The translations under genes were made by a program, and so were the position numbers. This document shows, piece by piece, positions 7,464 through 16,174 of a DNA stretch of 64,000 bases. The notes beneath the pieces are model-generated. The model was not told the DNA's origin. It saw only the letters and a program-made list of their open reading frames with translations, and did not search any database. Numbering within the stretch: the stretch's first letter is position 1; the number at the start of each line of letters is the position of its first letter. Origin of the DNA: an uncultured Muribaculaceae bacterium (GTDB taxonomy: Bacteria > Bacteroidota > Bacteroidia > Bacteroidales > Muribaculaceae). The DNA lies in NCBI GenBank assembly GCA_910579105.1, contig CAJTRT010000007.1, positions 6,082 through 70,081 on the forward strand, written 5' to 3'.

Positions 7464-10184
7464 TCAGTTGTTGATGAGCTTGCGAGTTGTGCCGTCTGAA
7501 TACACAACAATATTCAGCCCGCGCCACGGGGTAGCCGACCTTGCGCCTTGGGCGTTGTAGTAGCCGACAACGGAAACCGCGACGGAATCAGCGGCAACAT
7601 CCCATATCCCGGCAGTACCCGTGGTAAAGGACCCGTCGTATCTCGAAAGAAGAACGCCGTTGACCCCCCTGGCATTGACGCTGTAATAATACTGCGTTTC
7701 CTTTGACAGGCCCGTGAGCGTTACCGAAACGTCTCCTACGGCACGGCTTTCCACCACGTTGCCCGAAGCGTCGAGCGTGACGGTAGCGACCTGATGCGTC
7801 ATCGCCTCGTCGGAATAAGCAACTACCTCGTATGTCACCGCTCCGTCGACAACGGGCCACGAGAGCGTGGCGGTCTCACCGGGAGCGCTTACCTCAACCG
7901 GGTTGGAGTTTACGACCGGCAGAAACAGCGCTGTCAGCTTGCGGCTTCCGATTACCGCGAAGTTGTAAGTCGCCTCCGAAGTAAGCAGTGCTTCACCCTC
8001 ATACCAACCATCGAACGTGTAGCCCGAATTGGCCACCGCCCGGAGTTCGGCGGTCTGCCCAGGCTGGTACTCCTCCAGCCCGAACACCACACCGGCGTTC
8101 TCGATGTTCTTCGTCACCTTGATTTCGATCGGAGCCTCCTCCTGGATATAGCGGAAACGCTTCCACCCCTCCGCCTCCTTGTATAGGTCGCCGCTGTTGT
8201 GCGGCACATGCAGCTTGCACGACGTCAGCCGCATCCCGTCGAAAGAGTTCGCATAAGCCACCGGGGGTTCTGCCCCCTGGCAGTATATGTCGGCAAGCTG
8301 TGCGCATCCATAGAGAGCCTTCTCTCCCACCATATACATCGAAGACGGCAGCGTCAGCTTCTTAATCATATTGCAGTTCGACAATCCCCCGTAAGGAATC
8401 ATCCCACACCCTTCGAGAATCGTCAGCTCCTCCAGCGTCGTCGGTATCGAGTACGTCTTTGTCGTCCCGTCCTCGAAATACTGCGTCACATTGCCACTAC
8501 GATTATTCCCGAACAACTCACCGAAATTGCTAATCACGCCATCTTTTTCAACACCACAGAACGGCAGCGTCAAAGATTTGAGCTTTGTTGTCGTTGATAA
8601 AGTTCCTGTTTTAAATGGTGTCGTGGAATAAACATATTCTAAATCCGTAGCCTTGTTACACCATTCTGAATTAAATTGTTTAACGCGGGTGTCTATGTAT
8701 ATTAATCTTCTCAAATCCCAAAATGCAGGCTCTATATAAACGTTTGAGGATGGCCAGCTGGGGTTCTCATAAATCAATTCAGTTTCAGTCTGAATGTCAA
8801 CGCAGGACCCTAGTATAAGACGTTTGATATTAAAGCCTTGTCCAAACGCATAATTTTTGACAACTTTTACCGGCTCACCACTATAATCCACTTCTCCAAG
8901 AATCAGTGTCTCCAATGATTCACACTTATCAAACCCTAATTCGTCGAGTTCAATCTTAATATTCTTCAATACCTGGGTTGGAATCTTGATCCACTTTAAG
9001 CCATTACAACCCTCAAAGGCATTTTTCCCAATTGTTGCAATTGAATGGGGGAATGTTATCGAATCCAAATTGGAACAATTATAAAACGCACCTCGCCAAG
9101 GACAATCCTCTTCATAATAGTTGTAATCACTCTTAATTGATGCCACAGAAGCCGGAATGTGTACTTTACGCAAACCCGTACATCCTCCAAAAGTAAGATA
9201 TTCAATTTGCGTTACTCCATCTGGAATAACAATTTCTGATAAAGAGCTACAATTTCTGAATGCCTCCGAGCCTATTTGCGTCACACTCTCAGGAATTGTT
9301 ATGTCTTTCAACTTCACACAACCTGAAAACGAACTCTCGCCTATGCCAGTCACTCTTTTGGGAATTGCAATTGTTTGCAACTCAGTACAATTTCTAAATA
9401 CGTACTTTTCTATGGCAGTTATTTTTTCGGGCAGCGTTATTGTCCGCAAATTCTTGCAGTCAGAAAAGGCTGCAAATCCTATATGTGATACGCTCCCTGG
9501 AAGTGTTATTGCTTGTAATCCTGTGCAACCCGAAAACGCGTAATCACCTATATGTGATACGCTCCCTGGAAGTGTTATTACTTGTAATCCTGTGCAACCC
9601 GAAAACGCGTAAAGACCTATGCGCTCTGTCTCTTTAAGTATCGATATTGCCGTCTTTGCGATTGGACATCGCATTAGCGTTTTATGCTCATTGTCGTATA
9701 GACAATTGTCATATGACAAGTAAATTGGATTACCTACCTCAACAATAAAGCTTGTCAGCTTTGGGAAGGAGTATTCAAAAGACAGTGTATCGATATCGGT
9801 AACAGTATTGGGGATGAAAATAGAAACTACTTTTTCCCTTATGTTATAATCGGAAAACACATCATATGAAATACAGACCACCGACAGCTCTATTGTCACA
9901 TAATCATCGTTGCTTTCATCGATAAAATCATCACTATATGTGCGGTATTCGATTGTTTTTGGGATAACCACGTTGGGATTTGCCAAATTATCAAGTTTCA
10001 GGATAGTGGCAGTCTTGTTCTCAAAATCACACGAAATTTGATAGTCATTACCATCTTCCCCATGCGCCCATCCATCCACGCCGATAACCTCAGCACTCAG
10101 ATTCAGAGGGATGGCGAGGAAGAAGCAGAAAGTGGTGAAGAACCACAGCAGAGGATTCGATAACGAAGGGACACGGTGTTTCAT
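7464..10184 (-). CDS. BspA-like leucine-rich-repeat surface protein
   Basis: Large exported protein of about 906 aa. I start at the ATG at 10184 because it gives a proper signal peptide (MKHRVPSLSNPLLWFFTTF...); the upstream 31 codons lie in the leader. The central part is a run of LRR_5 units of about 23 residues (AFSGCTGLQxITLPGSVSHIG). Later come an InlB-like beta segment (AVANSGYTFDGWYEG), a fibronectin-III-like domain and a C-terminal stretch GARSATPWRGLNIVVYSDGT typical of exported Bacteroidales proteins. Such proteins often mediate adhesion, but the ligand here is unknown. The repeat region is clearly more AT-rich than the surrounding genes, hinting at transfer. It is bracketed by direct copies of a composite repeat. 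Confidence 0.85.
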   Translation of the reverse strand: MKHRVPSLSNPLLWFFTTFCFFLAIPLNLSAEVIGVDGWAHGEDGNDYQISCDFENKTATILKLDNLANPNVVIPKTIEYRTYSDDFIDESNDDYVTIELSVVCISYDVFSDYNIREKVVSIFIPNTVTDIDTLSFEYSFPKLTSFIVEVGNPIYLSYDNCLYDNEHKTLMRCPIAKTAISILKETERIGLYAFSGCTGLQVITLPGSVSHIGDYAFSGCTGLQAITLPGSVSHIGFAAFSDCKNLRTITLPEKITAIEKYVFRNCTELQTIAIPKRVTGIGESSFSGCVKLKDITIPESVTQIGSEAFRNCSSLSEIVIPDGVTQIEYLTFGGCTGLRKVHIPASVASIKSDYNYYEEDCPWRGAFYNCSNLDSITFPHSIATIGKNAFEGCNGLKWIKIPTQVLKNIKIELDELGFDKCESLETLILGEVDYSGEPVKVVKNYAFGQGFNIKRLILGSCVDIQTETELIYENPSWPSSNVYIEPAFWDLRRLIYIDTRVKQFNSEWCNKATDLEYVYSTTPFKTGTLSTTTKLKSLTLPFCGVEKDGVISNFGELFGNNRSGNVTQYFEDGTTKTYSIPTTLEELTILEGCGMIPYGGLSNCNMIKKLTLPSSMYMVGEKALYGCAQLADIYCQGAEPPVAYANSFDGMRLTSCKLHVPHNSGDLYKEAEGWKRFRYIQEEAPIEIKVTKNIENAGVVFGLEEYQPGQTAELRAVANSGYTFDGWYEGEALLTSEATYNFAVIGSRKLTALFLPVVNSNPVEVSAPGETATLSWPVVDGAVTYEVVAYSDEAMTHQVATVTLDASGNVVESRAVGDVSVTLTGLSKETQYYYSVNARGVNGVLLSRYDGSFTTGTAGIWDVAADSVAVSVVGYYNAQGARSATPWRGLNIVVYSDGTTRKLINN

Positions 10185-10545
10185 AAGCGATTGGTTTTGG
10201 GGCGGCGCATCCCCGGGGCCACGGTTAGGGTTGGGGTACAGAAAAGGTGCGGGGATTGTATCTGGTCTTATCCGCAATCAGGTCTTGGCGTACCCCACAA
10301 AGAATAAGAACAACAGCCCCACACCGATTGAGCTTATACACATATATGAAGCCCAAGGCACTCGGTGCGGGGCTTCGGTAAAAGCTACCGATGCAGGTGC
10401 TACCATTCATCATATCTCCTCTGTGGTTCAAACCGCCAAGTTCGATTGTGAAGATAAGATGTCAATAACACCTTTTGTTAACGAAGTCGCGACCCTGCGG
10501 GCCGCAGACCTGTCGCGGGGCTGTCTCCACAACCCGCCGACGGAT
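10185..10545 (-). ncRNA. Long structured 5' leader of the LRR gene
   Basis: The promoter at 10552-10581 lies about 370 bases before the LRR start codon. Reading leftwards, the leader holds a hairpin at 10517-10488 (CGCGAC/GTCGCG outside CTGCGG/CCGCAG), a small hairpin at 10391-10375 (TCGGTA/TACCGA), and directly next to it a strong one at 10374-10315. That last stem pairs 13 bp with one G-U, followed by an inner 8-bp stem with another G-U. A U-rich run (GTTGTTCTTATTCT) follows, so it could act as an attenuator. I cannot match it to a named riboswitch. A 68-codon frame at 10225-10431 overlaps the same bases. Confidence 0.5.
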
Positions 10546-10551
10546 CCGCCG

Positions 10552-10581
10552 CAAAGTTAACGCGATTCCCCCTAAATGACA
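10552..10581 (-). promoter_or_regulatory. Promoter of the LRR gene leader
   Basis: On the minus strand TTTG at 10581-10578 is followed, after 18 bases, by TAACTTTG at 10559-10552. Both are perfect matches to the Bacteroidetes -33 and -7 elements. The -7 box is extended by CGG. Confidence 0.7.
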
Positions 10582-10641
10582 AATTTCAGCAAAAATATTT
10601 CACAAAACCTAAAATCTTTTTCCAAAAAAACGCACCTGGCC

Positions 10642-11020
10642 GTAGGGACGCGGCGTGCCGCGTATCGCGAAGATAAGAGGGTTATACGCATCAAACCTTC
10701 TGATACGCGGCACGCCGCGTCCCTACAAGTCAATCCGACATCCACACGCCCCCAAAGAGCGCCGGAGGCGCGTGGTGGTAGTAGCACATTGCCGAGCGGC
10801 GCAGCCGCGATGGCTGTGTGTATCCCGGCGGATAATGATACGGGCCTCGGAGAGGTCCGCCAATAATCTTCCGGCAATAACCAATAACATACCCAATAAA
10901 CACCCTCCAATAGACATAACCGACCTCTTCGAGGCCGTTCCACTCTCGCCAAATAACACATAGCCGTCGCGTCTGCGCCGCTCGGCAATGTGCTACCACC
11001 ACCCCGCGCCTCCGGCGCTC
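10642..11020. repeat. Composite palindromic repeat, copy 2 (upstream of the LRR gene)
   Basis: Same layout and orientation as the copy at 6923-7380. The short palindrome pair has arms at 10642-10665 and 10703-10726. The larger inverted structure has arms of about 65 bases at roughly 10757-10821 and 10957-11020. The arms here have several mismatches, whereas the other copy is perfect, so this copy looks older or less corrected. The loop differs in sequence but keeps the GACCTCTTCGAGG segment. Confidence 0.8.
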
Positions 11021-11051
11021 CTCTTGGCCATTATGCTGATTTGTCTCAACC

Positions 11052-11080
11052 GATGGTACGGACGCGGCGTCCGTACCATC
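11052..11080. terminator. Perfect 14-bp hairpin after dinD
   Basis: GATGGTACGGACGC and its exact complement are separated by one G. The core GGACGCGGCGTCC is related to the dispersed palindrome family. It lies 28 bases beyond the dinD stop and could end that transcript, but there is no clear U-run, so it may simply be a repeat. Confidence 0.45.
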
Positions 11081-11107
11081 CTATGCCGAAACCATGCAGC
11101 CTGTGTT

Positions 11108-11959
11108 TTAGTCTTTATCATCCTTTCCGCCCCTTAATAATCTCTTCTTTTTAAGTTCCAGTTTTTTGATGCTATCGACTGTCGGCAGATTTTCAGGCAT
11201 TGTGTTGCCTAATTCCTCCATTGTCTTACGAACCTTTCTTCCAACCTCGTAATGTGTTTGATTAGCGTTCTTTTTGCCAGTTATGCCATCCCTCCGCAAC
11301 TTTTCCTCGGTCTGCGTCGCACGGAATAGATTAGCGGCAAGTTCCGTGCTCCCCATATGGTCAAGAATCTGCTGATTTTTGTTCAAGCCCTTCCTGGCGT
11401 GTATATCCTGCCTGTCAAGTCCTCCGTAAAGCCCCTTGTAGCCACAATTCTGAAAGATTCCATAATCTTTATTCGATATGACTCCCGCATCCTTCGCGGC
11501 ACTTGCCAGATGAGTGTTGTGCTTTCGCATCTCTTCTCTAAGAAGAAGTCTCTTTTCCTCTTCTTCCGTAAAAGTGTTATCCAAAAACTTCTCTGTCCGT
11601 CTGACTTGAATCGCAAAATACGTTTGCGCCTGAGCGACAATCGGTTTTGTTGAATCAGCGTTCTGTACGGCAAGATAACACACATATCGGCTCATAAGCC
11701 ACGTATCCACCTCTCGCTCAGCCCCTTTACCCAGATTTATCTTTTCGGTAATCTTAACGAAATGTTCATTGGGATTATGTCCGCTATTCTGACACGCGTG
11801 CCACGCCTTACGCATTACCTCAAGAAAATTCCTATAATCCGCATAATCAAGCGCTTTAGCCAAATCTCTTGAAGATCAGGCTTCATCACCGTTCTCTACC
11901 ACTCGCTTGATTCCCTCAAAGAGATCTTTGGTGCGCTTGGATAATCTGCCAACTGCCAT
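11108..11959 (-). pseudogene. dinD: DNA-damage-inducible protein D (dinD), interrupted by in-frame TGA
   Basis: From ATG 11959 the frame reads MAVGRLSKRTKDLFEGIKRV..NGDEA, then TGA at 11878-11876, then SSRDLAKALDYADYRNF and 240 further residues that match DinD throughout (GQTYFA, FQNCGYKGLYGG, ILDHMGSTELAANLFRATQ, HYEVGRKVR). In E. coli DinD the same place reads NGAEQWSARQLGKLLGY, so the stop replaces a Trp codon (TGG to TGA). No frameshift or other damage was found. DinD is an SOS-associated protein reported to act on RecA. The rest could be made from the TTG at 11863 or by stop read-through; otherwise the gene is dead. Confidence 0.85.
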
Positions 11960-12265
11960 ATGATGTAGTTTTCCACAAAGATAGCCAAATTATTGATTCT
12001 CCACAAATATCACATTTCACAAGCCTATTCCAAGTTCAGCACACATAATATTTTGATGTTTCCCCCGGTCGTACGAACAAAGGGTTCCACATCCGTACAT
12101 ACCAATCCAACACCCATTCCACAAGAGAGTGCCGGAGGCGCTCACCAACGGATAATTAAGCCTCGGTTCATAAGTAAGAAAAGCGCTGTATCGAAATGCC
12201 GACACAGCGCTTTATGGGAATGGTAATAACTCGGTCAGGAATACCCCAATCTGAGGGTCTCGCAG
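11960..12265. other. Intergenic region without a recognisable gene
   Basis: AT-richer than its surroundings. It holds the upstream side of dinD and, at about 12124-12150, a scrap (GTGCCGGAGGCGCTCACCAAC) related to the ends of the composite repeats near 7380 and 11020. Short open frames here have no supporting features. Confidence 0.6.
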
Positions 12266-12337
12266 AAATAAGATGATATTGCAAAAATCAGATGATATTG
12301 CAAGAATCAGATAATATTGTAAAAATCAGAGGGTATA
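12266..12337. repeat. 19-bp tandem repeat, nearly four copies
   Basis: Units start at about 12266, 12285, 12304 and 12323, with the consensus AAATCAGATGATATTGCAA; the fourth is partial. The array runs across the stop codon of the PL12 lyase gene (12326-12328), so the last codons and the 3' untranslated end are built from it. Confidence 0.8.
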
Positions 12338-14296
12338 GGAGAGGGGGTATTTCCTGCCGTCGATGGTGACTTCGAGGGTAGCGCCGGTGGCGGAGGGCTT
12401 CCCCTTGTAGGAGGCTTTGATGTCGTGGGTGGCGGGGTTGGCCGCGTCGGTGGGATAAATCACGGTGATGAAGCGCGCGGGCTTGCCGGCTTTCTTGTCG
12501 GTGCGGAAAGCGTAGGCCGGACGGGCGTGCTTGACGCGGTAGGCGGGGGAAGTCCATCCCTCCTCAGCCTCCATACGGTCAGCGCCGAAGACGCGGAGGG
12601 TGATGTTGTTGCCGTCGGCGAATGCGGTGCTGACCGATTTCTTCACGGTGTTTTCCAGCGGGTCACAAGGAAGAAGTTGGTAGTGGAGGGCCACGTCGCC
12701 AGCCGCGTCACCATACGCCTCGTCGGCGATGACGTAGAACTTCTTGTCGACGAAGAACACGGCGCGGCGGTGGGTCAGCCCGTCATACCCCGGGGTCTCA
12801 ACGACCGTAAGGTCACCGCTCGGGGAAGTTTCCCATTTCAGCAGTTTGGAAACCCGGTTTTCAAGGGTTTTGTCGTCAAGGGTCAGAGTGTTGTGCGCGG
12901 CAGTGCGGCGGAACCATTCGCGCTGTTTCAGCACCTCCTCGTCGCCCCCGTAAATGAAGCTGCCCGAATCGGGGAAGAAGTTACGGCCGCCCGACCACAG
13001 CTCGAAAGTGCCGTTGTCAAACTGGTTGTGCCACTCACCCTTGGGACCGGCTTTGAGCACCATGACGGTGGCGGTTGAGTCCCATCCGTTACGCATAACA
13101 TAGAAACCGCCGTCAGGGAAAGCCCGCGAAGTGTAATCGGGGAGTTTTCCCTTTTTCCCCTCGGTAGCCAGATAGCGCAAAGCCTGGTCCTTTGGGAAGA
13201 ATTTGCGCCATGAGCGGTAGTTCGACAGCATCCCCGGCTTGACGTGCAGCTTGTTGTCGCTGAACATAGGCAGGGTGTAGTCGGGGAACGCGATATTGTA
13301 GGTGAACTCCACCATCTTGCGCATGGCGTCGAGATAGGAGTCGGGGAACTCCCCGCGGTAGCCGTTGGCATCCATCATACGGAGCGCCTTGCCGAAAATT
13401 CCCACGGCGGCCATATGGTAGCCGGGATCAAGCTCGAACTGCACCCCGTCGGGGAGCACCTGTTTCGCGATTTCGCGGTTCAGTATGTCGACACCCGCCT
13501 TGCGCCACGCGGCAGCATCCTTGAACTCGGGGAAGAACGAGCCGGCGAAAATCACACGCTGTGCCTCGAACAGCAGGTGGTTTCCCTGCTTCGAGTAGTG
13601 GCTGTTGGCGAAGTCGGCGTGGCGGTGGTAGTTGTCGAGGAAATCAATCAGGAATTCCGGGGTGAAGTGTTCCGACGGGAGGAAAAGCTCAAACTGCTCG
13701 ATCTGATGCTCCAGGCGGTCGCAGACCTCGAGGGGGCGCCATGCGAAATACACATTGTCGACATTCTCCATATTCTTGTCCTTGATGCCGGAGAACTCGG
13801 TCAGCGGGTTCTTCTTCACCCAGTCGCGGTACTGATGTATCCACTCGGCGGCATACTTCTCGTCGCCGGTCACGCGGTAGGCCTTGCCCATCGGCACCCA
13901 CCACTTCGTGCGGTGCAACTGCCAGCGCAACTCGTTGTCCTTGACGGGCCAATATTGCCAGTTGATGTCGTCACCATAGAAATACGACGGCTGGTAGCCC
14001 TTGTGGACGAAGAACTTGTGTTCCATCCCCTCGTCGGCCCAGCGGCGCTCCTCCTTTGTCAGGCGCGGCTTCTGGGCGTTCACGCCCACGCTCTTCACCC
14101 CGGTGCGGTTCTTGAAATAGTCGAGCAGGGCCACCGAGGCAAGGGAATCGTTACCTTGTTTATGGTATTCGGCCACCTTTTCCAGACCGGGACGGGAGAG
14201 GTCGAGACGGTCGAGCACCGCTCCCGCGTCGGCGCCTTTCAGCGCCAACGCCGGCAGCAATGCCATAACACACAAAACTTTTTTTATCAGATTCAT
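12326..14296 (-). CDS. hepC: Heparan-sulfate lyase, heparinase III-like (PL12)
   Basis: Cuts heparan sulfate by beta-elimination, leaving unsaturated uronic acids. The 656-aa protein follows the Bacteroides PL12 enzyme BT4657, as I remember it, almost block by block: FFVHKGYQPSYFYGDDINWQYWPVKDNELRWQLHR, FAWRPLEV, QGNHLLFEAQR, FDNGTFELW and HNTLTLDDK. An alpha/alpha toroid comes first and a beta-sandwich second. I start at ATG 14296, giving the signal peptide MNLIKKVLCVMALLPALAL; longer frames begin in the repeat upstream. No lipobox, so it is probably periplasmic. It is last in the SusC/SusD transcript. Confidence 0.92.
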   Translation of the reverse strand: MNLIKKVLCVMALLPALALKGADAGAVLDRLDLSRPGLEKVAEYHKQGNDSLASVALLDYFKNRTGVKSVGVNAQKPRLTKEERRWADEGMEHKFFVHKGYQPSYFYGDDINWQYWPVKDNELRWQLHRTKWWVPMGKAYRVTGDEKYAAEWIHQYRDWVKKNPLTEFSGIKDKNMENVDNVYFAWRPLEVCDRLEHQIEQFELFLPSEHFTPEFLIDFLDNYHRHADFANSHYSKQGNHLLFEAQRVIFAGSFFPEFKDAAAWRKAGVDILNREIAKQVLPDGVQFELDPGYHMAAVGIFGKALRMMDANGYRGEFPDSYLDAMRKMVEFTYNIAFPDYTLPMFSDNKLHVKPGMLSNYRSWRKFFPKDQALRYLATEGKKGKLPDYTSRAFPDGGFYVMRNGWDSTATVMVLKAGPKGEWHNQFDNGTFELWSGGRNFFPDSGSFIYGGDEEVLKQREWFRRTAAHNTLTLDDKTLENRVSKLLKWETSPSGDLTVVETPGYDGLTHRRAVFFVDKKFYVIADEAYGDAAGDVALHYQLLPCDPLENTVKKSVSTAFADGNNITLRVFGADRMEAEEGWTSPAYRVKHARPAYAFRTDKKAGKPARFITVIYPTDAANPATHDIKASYKGKPSATGATLEVTIDGRKYPLSYTL

Positions 14297-14344
14297 ATAG
14301 ACTAATCTTTTTTCAATCGCTAATTGACGGATCGGCCCCACGAT

Positions 14345-14412
14345 GTAGGGACGCGGCGTGCCGCGTATTCAAGGCTTACAGCCATCCGATACGCGGCACG
14401 CCGCGTCCCTAC
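14345..14412. repeat. Dispersed palindrome between susD and the PL12 gene
   Basis: Inverted 24-base arms at 14345-14368 and 14389-14412, core ACGCGGCGTGCCGCGT, enclose 20 bases. It fills the susD-PL12 gap and in RNA would form a long hairpin, which could set the relative amount of the two messages. Same family as the sites at 6923, 10642, 31293 and 50388. Confidence 0.85.
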
Positions 14413-14461
14413 ATTATTCTATGAAACCTTATCCTCGATATTACGATACCGTTATCCTCGC

Positions 14462-16153
14462 TTAGAAGCCGTGGTTGTTGATCCCTTTCAGGGCGTGGTT
14501 GCTCTGCATCTCCTTCAAGGGGATGGGGAACAACTCGTGCTGCCCGTGGATGAAGTTCTGGTAAGCCTGATAGGGCTTGGTCGAGCCGCTGTTGAGCGAC
14601 GAGCGCTCGCCAAACATCTTGATGGCCTTGTCGAGCACGCCCCAGCGGATGAGGTCATACTTGCGCTGACCCTCGAAAGCGAGTTCCAGGCCGCGCTCGA
14701 AGTAGAGCGCCACGCGGATCTTCCCCTGCTCCGAAGAGTCGTCGATATACTCGTTGACCGGCATCTTTGCCAGATTGCGGCCTATGAAACGCTGGTAGTT
14801 CGAGGTGGTGATGGCCGTGGCCCCGGCGCGCTCGCGCACCGAGTTGAGGAGCCTCCAGGCTTCGGCGGTCTCGCCCAGCTCGTTGTAGGCCTCGGCAGCC
14901 AGCAGTACAACGTCGGCATAGCGCAGGGGGCAGAAGTTCACGTCGCCGTAGTTCATATTCTTGTTGGCCTGCCCGGCGGGCATCCATTCGCGGCGCCACT
15001 TGCCGAGATACCAGGAGTTGCGCTGGCGCTCCTGCTTGACATGCTCCTTGTTGGCCGAATCCCACTGGTAGCGGTATGTGCAGATCACTATGTCGCGGCG
15101 CTGGTCGACCTCCTCGAAGAAATCATACCATTCGGGCACCACGAGCAGGAAGCCCTGGCCGCGGCCCATATAGTTGGCTGATTCCGTGGTGGCCAGACCG
15201 GTCGGAGCGGCGACCACCGGGCCGTTGTAGATGCCCCAGGCCGAGCCGTTGCGGCGACCCTGGTCCTGGTACATCGCCACCTCCCAAAGATTCTCCTTGC
15301 TGTTGAGCACCAGGCCGGAGACATCCTTGAAAAGCTGGCCGAAGCCCGCGGGATAAAAATCGTGGTAGCCGTTCTTCTTGAACTCCTCCCACTGTTCAAG
15401 CACCTGCGTGTAGCACTGGCGGCGCACGGCTGCCGAGGGGCGGCTGAAAGTGCCGTCGGTAGCCAGCCAGTAGCCTGCCCGCTGCATCAGCACACGCATC
15501 AGCAGGGCGCGGGCGGCACCTTGGGTGGCGCGCTCGGGCGACACTCCGTCAGCGGCCCATGGAAGCTGCTCGGCGGCGCGGGTAAGGTCCTCGACCACGA
15601 TATCGTAAAGCTCATCGTGGGTGCGACGGGGACGGAACGACGAGTCGTAGCCCGAAGTCGGCTCCGTGGTGTAGGGCACCTCGCCCCAGTACTTGATCAG
15701 GTCAAACGTCAGGAAGGCGCGGAGGAAACGGGCCTCCCCCTCGAGGCGGCGCAGCTCGGCGTCGGTCGCGAAATCCTCCATTCCCGAGATGCCGCGGATC
15801 GCCGTGTTGGCGCGGTCGATTCCCTGGTACTTCATGCGCCAGAGATACTCCACCCAGTCGTTGCCCGAGTTGTAGCGGTAGTGCGAGATGTCGTTGATCT
15901 TGTTGTCGGTCTGCGTGCGCGAGGCGAAATACATGTCGTCGGAAGTCGGCATCGCCATCTCGTCCTGGCCGTAGTGGTTATAGTCGGAAATCGAGCTCAT
16001 TATTCCGAGAATGGCCATATCGGCCTTCTCGGCGCTCTCGAAAAACTTGTCCTTGTCGTAGCCCGAGGAGGGGGTCTCCTCCAGGAGGTCGTTGCAGGAG
16101 CTGAGCACGGCCCCGGCTAAGAGAAACGATAGGAATTTGTATGCTGTCTTCAT
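14462..16153 (-). CDS. SusD/RagB-family glycan-binding lipoprotein
   Basis: Surface lipoprotein that forms the lid of the SusC importer and binds its oligosaccharide. The signal peptide ends in the lipobox LSSC (MKTAYKFLSFLLAGAVLSSCNDLLEE). The 563-aa protein shows usual SusD landmarks: EGEARFLRAFLTFDLIKYWGEVPY, RPRRTHDELYDIVVEDL, and near the end RYADVVLLAAEAYNELG and LYFERGLELAFEGQRKYDLIRWG. It starts 22 bases after the susC stop. The substrate is inferred as a glycosaminoglycan fragment from the flanking lyases. Confidence 0.96.
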   Translation of the reverse strand: MKTAYKFLSFLLAGAVLSSCNDLLEETPSSGYDKDKFFESAEKADMAILGIMSSISDYNHYGQDEMAMPTSDDMYFASRTQTDNKINDISHYRYNSGNDWVEYLWRMKYQGIDRANTAIRGISGMEDFATDAELRRLEGEARFLRAFLTFDLIKYWGEVPYTTEPTSGYDSSFRPRRTHDELYDIVVEDLTRAAEQLPWAADGVSPERATQGAARALLMRVLMQRAGYWLATDGTFSRPSAAVRRQCYTQVLEQWEEFKKNGYHDFYPAGFGQLFKDVSGLVLNSKENLWEVAMYQDQGRRNGSAWGIYNGPVVAAPTGLATTESANYMGRGQGFLLVVPEWYDFFEEVDQRRDIVICTYRYQWDSANKEHVKQERQRNSWYLGKWRREWMPAGQANKNMNYGDVNFCPLRYADVVLLAAEAYNELGETAEAWRLLNSVRERAGATAITTSNYQRFIGRNLAKMPVNEYIDDSSEQGKIRVALYFERGLELAFEGQRKYDLIRWGVLDKAIKMFGERSSLNSGSTKPYQAYQNFIHGQHELFPIPLKEMQSNHALKGINNHGF

Positions 16154-16174
16154 TTTATTTGTGCTTGGGAGAGA

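Noticed and set aside
6821..7560. Several open frames (60-110 codons) on both strands
   Set aside because: They fall inside the composite palindrome and reappear, equally untypical, in the second copy; their sequences just translate the repeat.
10225..10431. 68-codon frame in the LRR leader as a real gene
   Set aside because: It overlaps two strong hairpins and has no signal, domain or start support; kept only as an alternative reading of the leader.
10572..11002. Open frames of 64-138 codons
   Set aside because: Same repeat-derived frames as in the other copy, without start context or a recognisable domain.
6923..11020. CRISPR array
   Set aside because: The repeats are palindromic pairs with irregular spacing and no regular spacer series; no cas genes are present.
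11876..11878. TGA in dinD as selenocysteine or recoded Trp
   Set aside because: The homologous residue is Trp, no SECIS-like structure stands out, and other genes in the window use TGA as a normal stop.
5696..11959. Prophage or integrative element based on Fic, dinD and repeats
   Set aside because: No integrase, structural phage gene, relaxase or tRNA attachment site was found.
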